Shown piece after piece: positions 11,301-22,687 of a stretch of DNA of 64,000 nt. Position 1 is the stretch's first letter; each line of letters opens with the position of its first letter. Source of the DNA: Pisaster brevispinus (Eukaryota; Echinodermata; Asteroidea; Forcipulatida; Asteriidae); NCBI GenBank assembly GCA_023634235.1, contig JAMKCF010000006.1, forward strand, positions 7,486,172 through 7,550,171. Direction: 5' to 3'. The notes below the pieces were generated by a model. That model was given only the letters and a program-made list of their open reading frames with translations. It was not told the origin of the DNA and did no database searches. A program made the translations under genes and the position numbers.

Positions 11301-14300
11301 AGACAGAGCAAAGGTTCCCCATTAACCCTAACCCCCATTAGGGTCTCTCTACAAAGCCTGCCAAATACAACAGAATGCAACACAGTTGAAATGAGAACCA
11401 TGCCAAATGCAACAAAATGCAACAAGGGATATTGTTGCATTGTGCAGGCCTGCATGCTGTTTGGGAAAGGACTGAGCAAGGGTGTTTGCAACAGTATGCA
11501 CATAAGTGTAATGTTTAACTGTGTCTTTTGAATATGATTTGAATTATGATTCTTACCTAATATTACATCCTACTTCTCAATACTTTTTCCATAAAAAATA
11601 TTTTGAAATACCCATTATAAGTTGTTCAGATACAATAGAAGCACCCAAACCTATATGAAGTCACTTCACTGCTGAATGCAACAAATTCAGTCCAAAAATG
11701 ACATCTGAGTTGACTGCCAAATGCAACAGATCACAACAACTATTGCCATTTGGTGCATATTGTTGCATTTAGCATGGTTAGGGTTAATTGTTCTCATTAT
11801 TGGTAATTACTTTTTTGATTGTTGAATTTCGGGCAGTCAGTTTCGTCTTAACGATACAGAGTTTATCTCCTGTATTTATTGTCTACCATATGAAATTACC
11901 GTAAAGATATGGTCATAGATTCGATTTTTTGTCAACGTTATGCTGATTTAATGGCCAAATTATCAAGAAAGATACAATAAAAGTCACCTGTGAAATTTCA
12001 GTTGACTACAGTGTCTACTCTACTTGTTGAGAAAATGGCAAAAACTGTCACGGTATTTTCATCAAGAAAAACAAATCCATCCGCGTTTAGCGAGGTGACA
12101 GTAGGTACTAGCCACATCTCTGGCCGCAGCATTTTCAAACAAAAACCAGGGAAATTTATATCTACAAAACTTCCCTTGAGTTGAGTTTTGGAGATTTAAT
12201 TTTTGTAACATACTTTTATTGATTTCTAATCAATGGGGCATTTCAGACAAAATAGTTTTGCAGAATGCTTACTATCGTTACTATCTTTATAGCGAGGAGG
12301 CTTTTTCCGGTGTCATTACCAATGTAACTTTAATCATACATTGTTGTCATTTCAGATCTCCATCTGTAACTGGAACGTCTGTCCTAGGAATCAAGTTCAA
12401 CGGCGGGGTAATGCTGGCTGCGGACATGCTAGGATCTTATGGCTCAATGGCCAGGTATCGCAACATCTCTCGTATCATGAATGTCAACAATAACACGGCC
12501 ATTGCTGGAGCTGGAGACTACGCTGACTTTCAGTTCCTGAAGGAAGTACTGGAACAAAGAATGTAAGTTTGGAGGGATGAAATTCAGGCAACCCAATCAT
12601 CAAGAGGCCAAACACCTTCTGTTCGCAAAGTAACTCAAAATTGAATCGTCCTAGAACAATGACACTTAAGACATTACTGGATATTAACATAATGCAACGA
12701 TTTGGGGTCCCTATGAAGTAGATTTGCTAATTTAACCCTTTGTCGTTATCCAAGAAGTTTCGGGGAGGATGTCTACTACTAACTAGTTGAGTTCTATGGA
12801 CATACAATCAGACATGATGAAAACAGACTCGCTCAGTCCGAGGTTCCAATTTCTATGTGTATTATTTTATTCGCTAATCAATCAAATGTACAAAGCGCCC
12901 TCTCTTGATTTAAAGGTTTAACTCTGTATGGTCATCTTGATATTACTGTAACTCTTTCAATCAGTCGCCGAATATATGTACAAGGAACGCACGCAGCAGT
13001 TTCGGTAGCCATAGTTACAGGTTATAATATATAATTACAAATTTATATCATGCACATAGATCCTTGTCATTTGATTGGTGGAACACGAGTCACATGTCAT
13101 GCTTTATTTTGCCATACTGCCGTGATGTGTGACTTAATATAGAGTCCTATATTGATAAATATAGGACTCTTGGGGCATTCACATTTTTTTAAAGATAAAT
13201 TTGCAGGGGCAGCTTGGATGTAAAGCCAGTCAGTCAGTTGAATTACAATATTTAAATCTGCTGGTAATTCCAAATCGCGATAAAACTATTTCAGTAACAC
13301 AGAATGTAGTAAGAAGTTGTGCTAAAACTTGTATAATTTTGTTTGACTTACAGTAATGATGACGAGTGCTTAGACGATGGTCATGAATACACACCAAAGT
13401 CCATCTTTTCTTGGCTGACGAGAGTTATGTACAACAGACGCTCCAAGTTCAACCCGCTGTGGAACATCTTTGTGGTTGGAGGTCTCCAGAAAGGAGAACC
13501 GTAAGATTTTGCATTTTCCTCGTATTACCTGGCAGTTTTCCCAAAGTCCTGTGGAAAAAACCCTTAAGCCCGGTTCATACTGAATGCAAATGCGAATGCG
13601 AAGCAAATTTGACGTGAATTTGACGTCACAACTCTGTTTTCGCTGCGGATATTCGCAAGAGTTGAGCGCAGCTGAACTCTTGCGAATATTCGTTGCGAAT
13701 TTGTGACGTCAACATTCGCTTCGCATTCGCATTCGCAGGAAGTATGAACCGGGCTTCATACAGTAGACTCATGCCCACTTCACACAAACTGGCTCCAGCG
13801 ATTACATGTGTACCAGAAACAAAGGGAATTGCTTTTTTTACTAGTTTGTGAATATTGGGTTTATGTAAGAAAAGTTCCTAATTATATACCTTCTTCAAAG
13901 ACTCAAGGTCTTATCAAAAATATAAGTTTGTCTGAAGAAATGCTTTTGAACGATGGAATGGTTCATTTTGAGTTAAAATTACACGCAAACATATGTCAGC
14001 GTTGGAGCCAGAAGTAGCGATAACTTTGGGTGGCAGCAGATACACACACGTGTGACGCAGTGACTAACCAACAGGATACTTGATTCATTTCTCTCTCTTT
14101 TTCAGGATTTGCTCCAACATCGAAAAACGGTGCATTCAATTTGTTTGTCCTCTTCTCTTCCCAGGTTGCTTGAGATTGTCATGTTTACAGATTGCGTTGT
14201 GCGTTTCCTTTGACTGAGGTTAATATTTGTGTTTTGCCGTACAGGTTTCTTGGGTACATTGATAAAATCGGAACAGCTTACGAGTCTCCCACGGTGGCAT

Positions 14301-16981
14301 CAGGGTTTGGAGCTTACATTGCACTGGTAAGTGTTGACTTTAAAAGATAATACAGCCGTTGGTGAGATGGAGAGACGCATTTTCTGTGAGGTTTTTGCAC
14401 AGAAAAAAAATTAAAGGGGCTGTGTCGTCATGATCCAAGCAGGCCTTTGGCTATAAATTAGTCACCCAGTTTACTGCACGCACGCACGTGCTCTCCATAG
14501 ATATGGTAAGGGGGGCGGGTGCAGTAACTGGTTGAGAGTTCATAAATCCATGTTCAGCCCGCAGGCCTGCTTTGATCATGATGACACAGCCATTTTACAG
14601 CCATTGTTCAGAGTTCAAAAACCAATTTCACAAGTTTCTGAAAATCTTGCTTATCATATATATCTGCTAAGCAAAAACAGCAGGGTACCAATCACAATTA
14701 GTAGCAAACATTGTGGTACATGAAATTTTGGCTGGTAACCTGGTAACCTGTAACTAAAGTGTTTGTGCTAAGCAAGTTTTTTCTGTCCTAAGCAATTTTG
14801 TGTGCTTCACATTTTTGCGAGATTGGGCCATGATGCACGGACAAACTTAAAATCAAAACAGTTTTGGGGTATTTTTATTCAAATTTGTATATTGGTTCTT
14901 AATCCGTCTTGATTCTCAAAATATCCAATTGAAAATTCTATTGGAGAGGCCAATGAAGTGGAAAAAGTTCAAAGCACCTAAATTGAGTATCGTATTTTTA
15001 TTTTATTTTAACCCCAGCCACTGATGAGACAAGCCTACGAGAAGAACAGCAATATGTCTGAGGCGGAGGCGAGAGCGGTACTAGAGAGATGTATGAAGGT
15101 TCTCTTCTACAGAGATGCAAGGTCATTTAACAAGGTAAGGATAAACAGTGTCAACTAGATATGTGAAGTGAATTGGGGGGGGTGTTAAGGGATAGGGTTG
15201 CGTTCATATATATGGCATCAGAATTACTGCGTTTTGGTGTTGTACATTTGTTTTAGAGTACGCATGTAAGCACACTTTTTCTTTTGTTTTTGTTTTTGTT
15301 TTGTTTTCTTTTTCCTTCTGCTTTTAAGGTGTTCTTTTCCCGTCTTTTAGGTGGCTTATTTGATCATTTTAAACTTTTTACTTACTGTAATAACATTGTG
15401 GTTTATTACTTGACACTGTATATGAACCAGAATGTTTTTTTATCCATTGTTACCTATTGCTTTCTGTTTGTGATTAATCTTCTTTTCTGCATTGGTGTGT
15501 ACTTTACTGTTTTACTATTTCAATATTTGTATTATACAGGACCCTTAGGCATGGCCATTGTAATACTGACAATGACTGATAGGGCATACTGCTATGGCTA
15601 CCATCAAACTGCAAATCAACAAATAAAACATGTACCTTAAAAAATGTACTTGATATATTTGCCCATGCTACATGTACCTCTACAGTTTAGTTAGTATGTG
15701 ACATTCCGTACCAAAACCAGCTACTTTAGTCAAAATTTGGTTGATATCAAATAGGCCTAGATGAGAATAATGAGCTTTCAAACAGCACCTAGTTTAGGCC
15801 TAAATGTAAGTTTTTCTTAATAGAATGATCAAGACACCACATTGATGTCATGGCTGACGTTTTGTTCACTTCACTATTGAAACCCTTCCAGTCCCAAAAA
15901 TCCGTCTACATCCAATTGCCAAATGGCGGGATTCAGAAGGACTTGGGCCAGTAGACCCAAATAGAAATTACATGTACCACTGGGACATTCCAATTTTATC
16001 CATATCCCAACAATTTGGTGTGGAGTGACAGAGGAGTTTGAGGATATAGGAGGATTGAGGTCGCATGCTAGACCACATGCCTAGTCTGTAATGGTTTTAA
16101 TGACATTTCTCAGTCTCCAAGAAGTTCTTGATCTTGGCATGGGGTGTGTCACATCCTTATTTCTACTTCCTTTCATACATACAGTAATTCTTTGCTCTAA
16201 CATTTGTTGTTAGATTTGAACCGTGAACATTTATTACTCAACTCGCGTATATTTTTTTGTCGTAAAATATTCAGGAATCCTAAGATATTTTTTCCATTTC
16301 TTGATCTCCTCTCTTCAGTATGAATACGCTGTGATTACATCAGATGGAGTCAGGGTTGAACCACCAACATCCGCCGAGACAAGTTGGGACTTTGCGTACA
16401 TGGTCGAGTAAGTAAATATGCCGTTGTATGCAGGCATTTTAAAAACTGGCGTGCAATGTTTCCGAGGTGTTTTTTTTGTGAGCTTGGTTAGTTCCTCTTT
16501 TTGTGTGTGTGCAATTGACTGTATTTGTATTTGGTTTTACTGTATACTTGGTACTTTTCCCGAGTCCTGTGATAAATGGCTGTATTTTTAGAGTGCGTGA
16601 GGGCGCTTTCATCGTCGAATTTCTTTGCATCACAATTACAGATTATCTTATTTCGACTGCCTGTATTTTGTTTCCTTGTGTCATGAATAATAAACAACAG
16701 CGAAAAAAGAGTTTGTTTTTCTTGTTTCTCATCATATAAATTTGGTTCACATACGCCCTCATGTAGTCAAAAATACTGTAAATTGTAAAGATGCATATCT
16801 GTTAGTATACAGCTCAACATCAAAGTAACTTTTCTCTTCAGAATCCATTAAATCACCAGGTTTTATAAGCTGCTGTGGTGTCTTTTAGAATATATTAATT
16901 GATTTGAAAATAATGACCCATGCAGCATAGTTTTTCACTTGTCCAAACTGTTTATGTTTTCTTAACAGGGGATATGAATGA
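8323..16981 (+). CDS. PSMB4: Proteasome subunit beta type-4 (complete, 7 exons)
   Basis: Non-catalytic beta-7 subunit of the 20S proteasome core, acting in cytosol and nucleus; in other eukaryotes its C-terminal tail helps lock the two half-proteasomes together. Exons 8323-8444, 12356-12562, 13354-13500, 14245-14326, 15018-15134, 16319-16407 and 16969-16981 join in phase to 258 residues (human 264). Diagnostic stretches are '[14 protein letters not shown]', '[16 protein letters not shown]', '[17 protein letters not shown]', '[11 protein letters not shown]', '[15 protein letters not shown]' and the C-terminus '[11 protein letters not shown]'. The short N-terminal segment before VTGTSVLG corresponds to the propeptide of the family and is poorly conserved, as expected. 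The start is the first in-frame ATG (ATGGCG). Intron 1 is 3.9 kb and carries the foldback element and the TTAA-flanked element. Gene and frame are very secure. Confidence 0.96.
8919..9633. mobile_element. Foldback (Mutator-like) element, 715 bp, two 340-bp inverted arms
   Basis: Arms 8919-9258 and 9294-9633 are near-perfect reverse complements of equal length around a 35-bp spacer; I noticed a single mismatch, near position 9098. The tips are 'TAGCCCCACTTGTGTGGCC' and its complement. Flanking GCAAGCACT occurs at both 8910-8918 and 9634-9642, a 9-bp target duplication. Long terminal inverted repeats with a 9-bp duplication fit Mutator-like (MULE) non-autonomous elements. The near identity of the arms suggests recent insertion or ongoing conversion between arms. 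No reading frame. PSMB4 intron 1. Confidence 0.85.
9765..9840 (+). mobile_element. tRNA-derived SINE head fragment
   Basis: Contains a box A-like 'TCAGTTGGTAGAGCGGTGG' and box B-like 'GGTTCAAATC', in the order and spacing of a tRNA promoter. Arms do not fold into a convincing cloverleaf and no tail is clear. Likely a SINE remnant of a family different from the tRNA-Leu-headed one. Confidence 0.4.
11326..11783. mobile_element. TTAA-flanked element (458 bp, piggyBac-like MITE)
   Basis: TTAA is present directly outside both ends (11322-11325 and 11784-11787) and the inverted tips are CCCTAACC and GGTTAGGG. TTAA target sites with tips beginning CCC are typical of piggyBac-type elements. The interior repeats words of the kind 'GCCAAATGCAACA' in both orientations. 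No transposase frame. PSMB4 intron 1. Confidence 0.6.
13566..13756. mobile_element. Palindromic MITE, 'AAGCCCGGTTCATACT' ends
   Basis: Left end 'AAGCCCGGTTCATACTGAAT' and right end 'AGTATGAACCGGGCTT' are inverted. The inner arms continue with GAATGCGAATGCG/CGCATTCGCATTC and two GACGTCA boxes, so the 191-bp unit can fold into one long hairpin. A solo end-like fragment occurs near 59798-59812. PSMB4 intron 3. Confidence 0.7.
14418..14591. mobile_element. MITE with 29-bp inverted ends
   Basis: The ends 'GGCTGTGTCGTCATGATCCA' and 'TGATCATGATGACACAGCC' are inverted over about 29 bp with one or two mismatches. The interior has no reading frame. A related partial end ('TGATCCAAGTAGGCCTG') is seen near 23575. 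PSMB4 intron 4. Confidence 0.65.
14621..14830. mobile_element. MITE, 'GGGCCNAATTTCAT' family, diverged copy
   Basis: Contains the family's internal words (TGCTAAGCA, 'TTTTGGCTGGTAACCTG', 'GTGCTAAGCAAGTTTT') and degraded ends 'ACCAATTTCACAAG' and 'GATTGGGCCA'. PSMB4 intron 4. Confidence 0.5.
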
Positions 16982-17711
16982 AAATCTCAGTCAGCACATC
17001 AAGTAAATAAGTAGACTTATCAGGCCGGCACTCCCTCCGGAGAGTCTGATGTTCCTCAGTTCTAAAGTTGAAGGCAAACGTGAACTTTGTTAATGGCTTT
17101 TATGCTAAGGAATTGGTGGTTTTTTAAATTAAGGAGTTAACCACGAAGTACCTGCGCTTTTAAAATGGATAGGTTCTCCTTAGTTTAAAGAACACTTCAA
17201 GGTTTGTAGTAAACTTGTGTGAACAAAATCCTGAAGATTAGGGAATCCCAGATGACGTCGTTATGACATCATCATGTTGTCACAGTGGCATGTTATCATC
17301 ACCATGGTATTTAATTATAAATCTTTCCATTATGGTGGTTCTTAACACTCTCTCATCTTTCTGACTTTTGTAAGGGGAAAAAGTTCTTTGTGCAACTTTC
17401 CATCAGTACATCCTTTTGACTTTTGTACATTGTGACTCAACCTATTCATTGTCACCAGTGCTAAATCTTATTTCAGTCAGTTTTTTTCTATACAGACCCC
17501 AGCTGATACGTGTTTGCAGACTGGAACTGGACCAATGCACAACTATCTGATGCTCTTTTAGTTAGATTTGATAAACTTGGTCCTGCTCTGCAGTTCACTG
17601 TTTGGTGCCTCACAAACCAACGCTTTAACCATGCAAAGCCTCAAACAATTCATTATTTGGTTCTTAAAGTTAAAATTTGTTTGTTGAGTAAGTTAGACGA
17701 TTACATATTTT

Positions 17712-17907
17712 AGAGCTGCCAACTTTTCCTGATTCTGCAGAAATTCCCTGAAAATAAACCAATCTTTCCCATGTTCTGATGAACAAATGTGGAAATCTCC
17801 CTGATTGTGGGAATTTCTTCTATATTATATTGAATGTAATTCTAAACATCTCCCTGATTGTTCTACAAAATCTCTTTGATCGCAAGATGCAAACGTTGGC
17901 AGCTCTA
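17712..17907. mobile_element. MITE, 'GAGCTGCCAAC' ends, copy 1 (TA target)
   Basis: Inverted ends GAGCTGCCAAC and GTTGGCAGCTC flanked by TA on each side. Internal CTCCCTGATT words recur. The interior matches 18625-18822 throughout with scattered changes. The TA duplication suggests a Tc1/mariner-type mover, which is inference from the target site only. Confidence 0.7.
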
Positions 17908-18624
17908 TTTTAACTTCGCTAAAGGATTTTGTTCCCGTTTCACATAAAGTAATTTGCATAAAAACTGAGAGTAATAAGCTAAAGATTAGCTCAGAAACTA
18001 AGTATAAATTGGTAAAAAAGAGAAAGCAGTGTATTCAGTCTTTTTGAGGGGATACAGTACAGATGGAAGACAAATTGTGAATATCACTCGAAACTCTCTA
18101 AAACTTATGAAGACGTTCTCTGGTTTCATTTGTAGTCCTTGAAATTATAAGACACAATATGCTGTATGGTCATCCGTTATTAAATACCCGACTGTTTTAT
18201 TCCAAATTCAGGAACATAAAAACAAGGATCAGAGTTGTGTATGTGGAATAAAAAAAAGTGATAACCCAACTGTGTTAATTCTACTCCTGTATGATTTTTA
18301 CAGTCTGTTGAGTTGTAAAACCTATACTATAAATTGATAGCAAAGCTCGGCCTCCAAAGGTGCATCGTTATTCGTTAATCATAAAATGTTGTCTTGATTG
18401 AAATGGCACAAGGATTTACCTGCTGATTGGAATGCTAAATGATAATTTTAAAAAATACTTTCTTTTTCAGAGATCTAAAAGCGTCAAGTATACCAAAATG
18501 CTCTTTAACAGTATTGTAGCAGGCTTAATATAAGCACATTTTACAGGTTAGTAAGGAATGTTCTGTTGGCTTGTGGGGTTTTGTATTTCAAGTTACAAGC
18601 AATCTTTGCTTACACATATAGTGC

Positions 18625-18822
18625 AGAGCTGCCAACTCTCCCTGATTCTGCAGAAGGTTCCCTGAAAATAAACCAAAGTTTCCATGTTCTGATGAACATA
18701 TTTTTAAAATCTCCCTGATTATGGAAAACTTGTTTCCTATTAAGTTTAATGTAATTCTAAATATCTCCGTGATTGTTGTACAAAATCTGCCTGAGTGCAA
18801 GATGCAAATGATGGCAGCTCTG
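18625..18822. mobile_element. MITE, 'GAGCTGCCAAC' ends, copy 2
   Basis: Second copy of the element at 17712-17907, same orientation. The right tip reads ATGGCAGCTCT, one change from the left complement. Copies differ by several substitutions and short indels, so both are old enough to have diverged. Confidence 0.7.
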
Positions 18823-19031
18823 CTAGGGCAGGAATTCAGTGTCTAGCCGAAGAATTCCGCAGTAAGCAGAGACATGAAATTTGGGCCCAGTTAAACTGTC
18901 CGGAACGTTCAAATTTGAGATTTACAAATCTGTTACGCGTGGAAGAATTCATTTCTGAAGGCACTATACTGTTCGATTCTCGGAATCCAATTTTAGGTTG
19001 GTGTCCCCTGTCGATTGGATGCCTTGAGTTG

Positions 19032-22000
19032 TCAACACTTGGCGAGGCTTTTCTCGGGGCAAGAAACATCAATGTCCTTCCAATCTGGAAATATCATTGG
19101 TAAATGTTCCGTTCCTTCCTGGACCATTTTATTGAGATGCTTAGAAACAAATTTGGAGCCCTCTGCTGAGAAGTGGAGTCCGTCAGATATGAAGCGTTTC
19201 CAGCTCTGAAGTTAACAAAGATTAAAGAATTAATTAAACACAACTGGATCAAAATGTAATGCTTCGGAAATTGTCAACGACACTGAGCGGCCCTGTTCCA
19301 TTGACTCCAGTCTTCGTCACCCAGTCTAAAGAGGTCAGCATAACAACAAACGAAAAGCTTTACCCTGAAAGGTGTTATAGGATTGGTAGTGCTGACAAAA
19401 ATAGTTGCAGTGTCCACGTTTTGTGTGACCAACCATTTACAAGAAATAACAAACCTGTGAAAATTTTGGCTTCATCTATGGTGTGAGTCAGGAGAAAATA
19501 GTGAAAAACCATGCAACATTTTTTTAGCATGTAAACTACATTTTTCATTATTTTTGGTTATAACACTTGCTCATAAATTCACTTCAGACATTGCATCACT
19601 GCATGCCGTTTTTAAACTCACCTTGTCCTCTTGCATAAGGTTCCAGAGATCTAGAAGACCCGTTTTGGCATCTTGTGCTACTGAGCTACAAACTTCAGCA
19701 TAATTACCCGTGTTGGAATTTAGACGGTTTCCTGGACTTCCTGCAAAGGACAAAATAAATGTTGTCTTTTTTATGTTCACTGGATCACTCTTCCGGTATG
19801 AAACATTGTTTGTGGCCATGGGGGATTTGACAAGAACCAGTTTCACGGATACCATAAATAGTAAATCTACTTCTTAAAAAACATACAAAAAGTAGGGTTC
19901 TTAAATAAAGACGACTGACAAACAGCTGTTCATAAACTGTATACTATTTCAGTGTTGTTATGCCCTGTCGTTTGCGAAGCCAACAAAGGGGCATACCAGC
20001 ATACTGTTTCCGACATGTACTTCTGTGGGTGTGTGTGTGCAATCATTGTCCAGACAATGACTCAAAATGGACGTGGCATATCAACTCCAAACTTGGTTTG
20101 TGGATTGGCCTCTGTATCCCCCCAGAAGCCTAATTGCTTTTTGAACCCTAGGTCAAATGTCAAGGTCATTATGGCTCATACAAAAGAAAAGGTCGTCGGA
20201 GCAGTAACTTGAGAAGGACTCAGAATATCTCCAAATGTGGTGTGTTGATTGGTCAAACCTAGGTCAAATGTCAAGAAACAGACAAGCTTGCGGGGGATTC
20301 ATGTTGACCAAACACGACTTTTCTTGTTTGTACACAAATTGTAAGTGAACTATCGTTATAACTAAAGGATGTTCCTCACCATATTTTTCCATACAAGCAG
20401 TGCCCCAGGCCTCTTCATCAATTGGTGGTGGTGTGATCAGTATAATCTGAGATGGCTTCAGACCTCCGTCCAGGAAATACTGCACTATAACCTGATTCCA
20501 AATAATAATTTACAACAACAAAATATTACAACATCAACACAATAATCAATTACAGCATTACAGTACCTAGCAGTGCCTTAATGAATGTTTATTGTGACAT
20601 TTTCATTCTGGTCTTGTGAACAAAATTTCAGGTCCAGCAAAAGTCTTGAGCTACAAGCCCCTGCAGTCTTGTGAATTTGTCCACCAAGTTCAAGCCCTGG
20701 TACGTTGCTTTTGAAATGCATTCTGAACCAGGAGCATCGGTGCCTAACCTCTGCTTTCCTATCCTAATTTATTAGGACAGTACTTACTATTCTGGGCTTA
20801 AAAAGTCTTTGAACACTTTCCACACACCAGACCAACCACTTGGATCTGATGGAAGAGGCATGTGGTATCAAGGGAAATCATGGATATATATGTTCTCCAG
20901 CAAACTCTCACTATTGCATTACCTTTAAATTATCTCTATATTCTTCCTGCGGCACAAACTGATCGCTCAATTCCTTTAAGGCTGCATCATTGGCTCCGAG
21001 GAATACTGTAGCCATGACAACCTCTGACAACATCGTCTTTGGCACACTTCCCTCTAAGATTAATTTGGCCCATCTGGTGTTATAACCTGAAAATCCTCGC
21101 ATTATCACGTCACATTTTCTGAGACAAACAAAAGGAAAAAAAAAAAAATTGTGATTTAAAAATACACAAAAGAATAGCTGAGGGGCCGAGGGAGGTGTTG
21201 TGAAGGGGTTGGGGGAGGGAAGAGGGGGTAGATCAGTACCTTTGAAGCGTATCAGCTAATGAAGCTCCCCATCCACCTTCTTCAAAGGAGAACTGCAGGA
21301 AGGAAGAAATTGCATTCATTAATAATCGGAGGATAGAGCAAGGACCAGTTGATCCACAAAAGAAATAAGAAATCAGCTATGATGTAAACAAAAAAATACT
21401 CAAATAAAAACTTGATTTGAAAATCCCTCCCATGACAGCTCTATTTTTCTTGAACGAAACACCCTCAGCATAATTTATTTACTTTTGATATGCCTAGTGG
21501 ATATTATGCCTGCATCAGCTAACTTTTAGTAAACACTATTAGGTCGGCAGAACGTATAGCGCCCTCTTTGACGCACACATGAGTAGTCTATAATTTGTTT
21601 ACTACTGCCGGGTAGCCCAGTGGGATACACTCTTGCCTTTCAACAACATGGTCCAGGATTAAGCCTTGCCAATGTTTGTTTCGGGAATTTTTTTTCAAAA
21701 AAGAAAAGAAAAGAAGAACATTCTTCTTTTATTATTGAAAATTTACTCTCCTGCATTTAGCTGGATAGTAGCACTACCTTTTCTTTTTTTGGTTTGAGCC
21801 TCCCAAGGTTTTTTTAAAAAGGGAAACCAAGTCTTAAATCCAGAAAACATTTTCTGAATCCCATCTTGTGATTATGAAGTCACAAATACTCACAATGACA
21901 ATGTTAGTGTGGAACCAAACTAAAATTTGTCACAAGTAAAATATCAAATTCCCCCAAAACAGTTACTGCCATGTTCAGTGCTGTTCTGCCTTTATAGAAA

Positions 22001-22687
22001 GTAGTTGTTGGCTAGACCCATCAGTTACTTGAACACTGTACTTCTTGTACTACTTAAAATTGTTTTTACATCTGTGGTCATACGGCCACAGATGTAAAAA
22101 AAAAAATCAGCAAATTACCCACTGCCTTTTCTTTTCGAATTCCAAACAAGAGGGAACAAATTTAGTTGCAATAATCATAGCCATCGGGAGGATGGAGGGT
22201 TCCGATTATCGCAACTAGAACAAATTGTGAAGTGAGCAAAACTAAGGATGGGGGACTTGCACTAGTTCAATACTCACATTAAAATAGGCCAAGTAATATA
22301 AATAAGTATTATTAGACAAAATGAGCCAGAGACAAAAACAGAAAGTTTTTTGTTCTCATTAAATCATTTGACCAGAATTCCAAATGCAAGCGTGGCGAGC
22401 CCAGAACATCAAATGCATCTGCACTTGTTTGAAATGAATACTAACAATACATTACAACATGACTAAAAATGTAATTAATACAATATTCAAATCAATGTAA
22501 ACACTACAGACTACAGTGAATGACAAACAAGCACATAATCAAAAGGGGATCCAATCAAACAAGGGGGACCCCGGGCGACTCCTGCTGCACCTCCAACGCG
22601 TCGCAGGTTACGTTACCTTGAAACTATAAATCAACAACTTACCTGTGTAATTGAATCACCAAACAAAACAACTTTGGGCCAAGCCAT
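19032..22687 (-). CDS. IAH1: Isoamyl acetate-hydrolysing esterase 1 homologue, SGNH/GDSL hydrolase (complete, 6 exons)
   Basis: Member of the IAH1 branch of SGNH hydrolases; yeast IAH1 hydrolyses acetate esters, while the natural animal substrate is poorly defined. Exons 22643-22687, 21240-21292, 20923-21118, 20380-20491, 19622-19740 and 19032-19205 join in phase to 232 residues (human about 248). Catalytic blocks are in order: block I 'VVLFGDSITQ' with Ser12, then the 'GGWGASLAD' segment, the conserved 'RGFSGYNTRWAK', block III GAND at 74-77, and block V 'SDGLHFSAEG' with Asp183 and His186. No signal peptide, so cytosolic. The ATG precedes the GDS motif by only nine codons, which is normal for the family. 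Intron 4 contains a low-complexity repeat region (19950-20280). Very likely intact and active. Confidence 0.94.
19950..20280. repeat. Dispersed repeat with 'CCTAGGTCAAATGTCAAG' units
   Basis: The 18-base string 'CCTAGGTCAAATGTCAAG' occurs twice, about 115 bp apart, within sequence that also repeats 'GGCATA' and 'CTCAAAATGG'-like words. It resembles interspersed repeats common in marine invertebrates, but I cannot assign it to a class. Intron of IAH1. Confidence 0.35.
22063..22100. repeat. Short perfect-stem hairpin
   Basis: TTTTTACATCTGTGG and CCACAGATGTAAAAA form a 15-bp perfect stem around an 8-base loop. In IAH1 intron 1; could be a very short MITE remnant. No function assigned. Confidence 0.5.

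Larger units (their letters stand above)
16982..19031. other. Convergent intergenic region between PSMB4 and IAH1
   Basis: About 2 kb between two converging stop codons; it must contain both 3' UTRs. AATAAA at 18247-18252 is a possible PSMB4 polyadenylation signal but is far from the stop. Two copies of one MITE (17712-17907 and 18625-18822) are the only structured features I see. No supported gene. Confidence 0.5.

Noticed and set aside
15284..15640. 118-residue hydrophobic open frame in a PSMB4 intron
   Set aside because: Phe/Tyr-rich product of a T-rich intron; no conserved motif and lies between well-supported PSMB4 exons.
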